Shown piece after piece: positions 7,075-9,427 of a DNA stretch of 9,427 nt; position 1 is the first letter of the stretch; every line of letters starts with the position of its first letter. The position numbers were made by a program, and so were the translations under genes. Below the pieces are notes generated by a model, which was given only the letters and a program-made list of their open reading frames with translations, made no database searches and had not been told where the DNA came from. The DNA lies in NCBI GenBank assembly GCA_947624925.1, contig CANQMG010000058.1, forward strand, positions 1-9,427, in the 5' to 3' direction. This stretch comes from an uncultured Clostridia bacterium (lineage in GTDB: Bacteria; Bacillota; Clostridia; TANB77; CAG-508).

Positions 7075-7222
7075 CGTAATACTATTATAGATGAAAACCT
7101 ATAATATATTTGTGCTATTAGTCTATGCTAGTAGCTTAAAAATATTCATAATACTAAAAAATCTAAAAGATTTTTATATTTGTTAAATATTACTATTGTT
7201 TTGATAAAAACAACATATTTGT
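7040..7222 (-). ncRNA. Candidate small RNA or attenuated leader, about 180 nt
   Basis: The stretch between the toxin gene and the PepSY-like gene (6937-7273, over 300 nt) holds no credible ORF; the longest in-frame pieces have eight codons or fewer. On the minus strand it has a consensus promoter, then an AT-only hairpin (7157-7175), a hairpin at 7114-7135 (GCTA and TAG arms with one mismatch, loop CATAGA), an 8-bp perfect hairpin at 7083-7106 with an 8-nt loop, and finally the terminator at 7049-7074. I do not recognise a known riboswitch or RNA family. It could be a free small RNA, or a leader that controls read-through into the membrane protein/acetyltransferase pair. Confidence 0.45.
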
Positions 7223-7228
7223 ATTTTA

Positions 7229-7257
7229 ATTGTACCATTTATATTATCAAATGTCAA
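7229..7257 (-). promoter_or_regulatory. Consensus promoter directly after the toxin gene
   Basis: On the minus strand a perfect TTGACA (7252-7257) is followed after 17 nt by TACAAT (7229-7234), the strongest sigma-A match in the window. It begins 17 nt after the toxin stop codon and has no gene start nearby, so it must drive the ORF-free region or the distant PepSY-like gene 290 nt further on. Confidence 0.75.
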
Positions 7258-7273
7258 TTTTTTTTAACTTTTA

Positions 7274-7807
7274 TTAATCTTTTTTAAGTTTTTCTATGTA
7301 CTTATTTAGGTTTTTAATTTTTTCTTCATATTTCTTTATATTCTTTATTAAACCTAAACTTACATACAAAGAATTATCAATATTACTTATATCATTCTTT
7401 GAAAGTTTTGTTATGTAATTTCCTAGCCTTGCTTTACTAACTGTTTGAATATTTGAAAGATTTACTTGTCCATCTAGTATCGTTATTCCATTATTATCTT
7501 TTTTAGTTGTAATATGTGCCATTGATGGAATTGCTTTTTCTGTATGAGTTATCGGTGCTACTATAACATTGCTTGAATTAATATTTCCTACATCCCCTTG
7601 AATTATTACACAAGGTCTTTCTTTTTGCATTTCTGATCCTATACCAATGCCAAAATTACATTTATAGACTTCTCCTCTTCGTACTATTCTATTTTTTGCT
7701 TTGTCTGCATTTGTATCTAAATATATTTTTGTTTTAGTCCATTCCAAAATATGTTGTACTTTTGAGACAAGAATTTTGGGCTCTTCATTTTTTACTAAAT
7801 TATCCAT
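7274..7807 (-). CDS. PemK/MazF family toxin-like endoribonuclease, no adjacent antitoxin
   Basis: This is a 177-residue member of the PemK/MazF fold, sequence-specific mRNA interferases in toxin-antitoxin systems. The core runs from about residue 42 to 155: RRGEVY (43-48) is the usual first strand, GSEMQKERPCVII (57-69) contains the conserved ERP with Arg64 at the position of the catalytic Arg of Bacillus MazF, and VIVAPIT (81-87) ends in the catalytic Thr87. QTVSKARLGNYITKLS and the Leu-rich final helix complete the domain. It is longer than classical MazF (about 115 residues): there is a 40-residue N-terminal extension and a lysine-rich, probably coiled-coil tail (155-177). AAGGGAG precedes the ATG. 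No small antitoxin-type ORF is seen on either side, so it may be an orphan, a chromosomal housekeeping variant, or neutralised from elsewhere. Confidence 0.88.
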   Translation of the reverse strand: MDNLVKNEEPKILVSKVQHILEWTKTKIYLDTNADKAKNRIVRRGEVYKCNFGIGIGSEMQKERPCVIIQGDVGNINSSNVIVAPITHTEKAIPSMAHITTKKDNNGITILDGQVNLSNIQTVSKARLGNYITKLSKNDISNIDNSLYVSLGLIKNIKKYEEKIKNLNKYIEKLKKD

Positions 7808-7946
7808 ATAAATTTTCTCCCTTTTAAATATTTTATTAACACTATATATGAAATATAGAAATTGGGACAGTTTTCTTTTCCACTTTTTTTACCTTTTTGT
7901 AAAGAAAATATATCTGTCAATATATATTTTTTATTTCTTATATACT

Positions 7947-7963
7947 AAAAAGATAATCTTATC
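7947..7963 (-). terminator. Weak intrinsic terminator after the TIM barrel gene
   Basis: On the minus strand GATAAGATTATC (7952-7963) can fold into a short AT-rich hairpin and is followed by TTTTTAG. It lies about 30 nt after the TIM barrel stop. The stem is short, so termination would be inefficient. The remaining spacer to the toxin start shows no convincing promoter. Confidence 0.35.
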
Positions 7964-7992
7964 ATTTTCACAATTTTCCATCTTTCAAATAT

Positions 7993-8778
7993 TTACACTA
8001 CCTTATATTTCAAATTATGATTTATATAATAAATTGAATTTTCCAATTCTTGTTCTCTTTTTACTTCTATAACAGCATATATATTATTATCTTTACAAAA
8101 ATCAAGATACTTTTTTACATCTAATTTACCTATACCAAGCTCAGTATGATCAGTTTTTCCATCGAAATTATGAATATGCATATGTTTTATTTTTGATGAG
8201 TTTTCCATAAACAACTTTTCTGCTTCTCCTCCGTTTTTCATATTATGACCAACATCTAATGTATAATATAAATTTGGATATTTTACTATTTTCTTAAATG
8301 CCTTTAGTATACTTGGAGTAGTTTGTACATTTTCAAAACATATACTTACTGACTGTTCTACAGCAAATTCAGATAATTCCTTAAAAGATTTCTCAATTGA
8401 ATTCAAATAATCACTTTCATATTTTTCATATATATACAACTTTTTGTCTGGAAGAGTAAAATACACACCTTTATTCAAATGCAGGTTATATTTTTTTACA
8501 TTTGCTTTATATTTAAATATTAAGATTTGTTGTTTGATTAATTCTACATGTTGCTTTCTTACCTCTTCATTAATATCTCCAATTTCTAATGTTTCTGATA
8601 AATGTACAGTTAATTCAATATTTTTATATTGATTAATTTTTTCCCAATTTATTCTTTCTGGAAAACAATATGGTAAATCCATATTTAGCTCTATAAAATT
8701 TAGACTTAACTTTTCACATAATTCAATATTTTCTTCTAATGAATCAAATTCCACCAATGTTGGCATTCCTAATTTCAT
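7993..8778 (-). CDS. Sugar phosphate isomerase/epimerase-like TIM barrel protein
   Basis: This 261-residue protein has the xylose isomerase-like (AP endonuclease 2) TIM barrel fold, whose members isomerise or epimerise sugars or act on DNA apurinic sites using divalent metals. Candidate ligands appear in order at strand ends: Glu149 in ICFEN, Asp175 and His178 in TLDVGH, His201/His203 in HMHIHNFDG, and Glu238 in AVIEVK. Other conserved pocket residues include LTVHL (56-60) and the following HTELGIGKLD (211-220). The frame extends upstream to an ATG at 8835, but that lies inside the 45-bp repeat. The real start is the ATG at 8778, with AAGGAGGG at ideal spacing. There is no signal peptide, so it is cytoplasmic. 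The substrate is unknown. It follows the broken ORF6N gene by 22 nt. Confidence 0.9.
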   Translation of the reverse strand: MKLGMPTLVEFDSLEENIELCEKLSLNFIELNMDLPYCFPERINWEKINQYKNIELTVHLSETLEIGDINEEVRKQHVELIKQQILIFKYKANVKKYNLHLNKGVYFTLPDKKLYIYEKYESDYLNSIEKSFKELSEFAVEQSVSICFENVQTTPSILKAFKKIVKYPNLYYTLDVGHNMKNGGEAEKLFMENSSKIKHMHIHNFDGKTDHTELGIGKLDVKKYLDFCKDNNIYAVIEVKREQELENSIYYINHNLKYKVV

Positions 8779-8800
8779 AAATAGCCCTCCTTGTATTTCA

Positions 8801-9427
8801 TTAATATGAATTGAGGCGTTTATCTTCCAATTCATTTTTATTTAATTTAGATAGATAAATCTTTTCTATAATTTCCATATCTTCAATTCTATTAATTGCA
8901 AAGCATTTTTTTCCTAAATCTTTTATTGAAGCTCCTAGATGATACATCTCTTTATTATCTATTACAATGAATCTATCATGGAATTTATTTGTTTTAGCAA
9001 CTTTTAATATAGGATATTCTTTATTAAATTTTTTAATATCTAAATTTTCTATATTGCTTTTATCTGATGTTAAAATAACTACTTCTACACTATTTTTCTT
9101 TTTAGTTAACATTTTTAAAATACTGTCATCAATATAGTTATCTATAATCAAAATCTTGTTATTTGCCTTTTTTATAATATCTATAATTAGACTATAACTA
9201 TCCCATATTTGCCCATCAAAGAATATTCTTTTGCTTTATATTTTCTTCTAACTGGAGTTGATTGAAAACCTCGTCAAATTTTTTATCATGTTCTAATAGT
9301 TTATATTCCATACTTGTTAATCTTTCAAATACTTGTCCATTAATCATTAAAAATTTTCTCATTTCAATAAAGGCTTTCATGATATTTACACTAACACTTA
9401 CTGCAACATCACTTTTTAGTAAGGCTG
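8801..9427 (-). pseudogene. ORF6N-type phage-related protein, C-terminal part, frameshifted and with a chimeric tail (partial)
   Basis: Two adjoining frames make one recognisable protein. From the right edge to a TGA at 9216-9218, a frame reads KSDVAVSVSVNIMKAFIEMRKF and a coiled helix with NGQVFERL and FDEVFNQL, typical of the stretch after the DNA-binding ORF6N domain in phage-type regulators. At the four-A run at 9229-9232 (minus strand) one extra base shifts the frame. The protein resumes in the next frame as RIFFDGQIWDSYSLI and continues through ILIIDNYIDDSILKML and a phospholipase D-like signature, FHDRFIVID (HxRx4D) then GASIKDLGKKCFAIN. The last codons are replaced by the 45-bp acetyltransferase repeat and a short random tail. 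A TTG at 9151 could start a 116-residue fragment, but the gene is probably dead. The N-terminal DNA-binding part lies outside the window. Confidence 0.8.
8822..8866. repeat. 45-bp perfect direct repeat, copy B (tail of the broken ORF6N gene)
   Basis: This stretch is identical to 6322-6366, with a start-to-start offset of exactly 2,500 bases. Here it is read in the same frame as in the acetyltransferase and supplies the residues EKIYLSKLNKNELED near the end of the ORF6N-like frame, followed by six unrelated codons and a stop. These residues are foreign to the ORF6N family, so this is the acquired copy. Confidence 0.95.

Noticed and set aside
7861..7880. TTGGGACAGTTTTC, which looks like a possible insertion sequence end
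   Set aside because: No matching inverted end, target duplication or transposase codons nearby.
7915..7920. TTGACA on the minus strand before the toxin gene
   Set aside because: A perfect -35 box, but no acceptable -10 hexamer at 16-18 nt; not called as a promoter.
8779..8835. Upstream start of the TIM barrel frame at 8835, adding 19 residues
   Set aside because: It begins within the 45-bp repeat copy and overlaps the ORF6N tail, while the ATG at 8778 has a textbook AAGGAGGG site and matches the family's first strand.
6322..8866. The 45-bp repeats as attL/attR of an integrated element
   Set aside because: No integrase or recombinase lies between them, and copy B is attached to foreign sequence on both sides. 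Recombination or duplication is kept as the simpler reading.

Overview
The window is strongly AT-rich with low-GC codon use, AGGAGG-type ribosome binding sites and a radA-disA gene pair. This points to a Bacillota genome, most likely an uncultured or commensal Clostridia member; the species cannot be named from the sequence. Every gene I can support is on the minus strand, so the window reads right to left. No tRNA, rRNA, CRISPR array or intact insertion sequence is visible.

Housekeeping part (1-4800): after a good promoter (4745-4773) come radA (DNA repair/recombination ATPase), disA (DNA-integrity-scanning c-di-AMP synthase), a small one-helix membrane protein of pilin-like shape, a membrane-anchored cyclophilin prolyl isomerase, and the N-terminal half of an ABC exporter subunit that runs off the left edge. 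Gaps are 15-45 nt and each gene has its own ribosome binding site, so this looks like one operon. The radA leader carries a 35-codon remnant resembling an IS200-like (Y1) transposase.

Middle part (4800-6960): an unrecognised helical 310-residue protein has its own promoter and a hairpin terminator. Upstream of it, a two-helix membrane protein with a PepSY-like tail is followed 15 nt later by a GNAT acetyltransferase. The acetyltransferase start is odd: an excellent Shine-Dalgarno points at an ATA codon.

Accessory part (6960-9427): an orphan PemK/MazF-type toxin, a sugar-phosphate-isomerase-like TIM barrel protein, and the broken C-terminal part of an ORF6N-type phage-related protein (one-base frameshift). 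Between the toxin and the membrane-protein gene, a consensus promoter and a good intrinsic terminator frame about 180 nt of ORF-free, hairpin-rich DNA, a candidate small RNA or regulated leader.

The most striking observation is a 45-bp perfect direct repeat (6322-6366 and 8822-8866). It is exactly 15 codons of the acetyltransferase N-terminus, and the same codons, in the same frame, form the tail of the broken ORF6N gene. This is a footprint of recombination, or possibly of misassembly. It suggests that the 2.5 kb between the copies is a rearranged or excisable segment.
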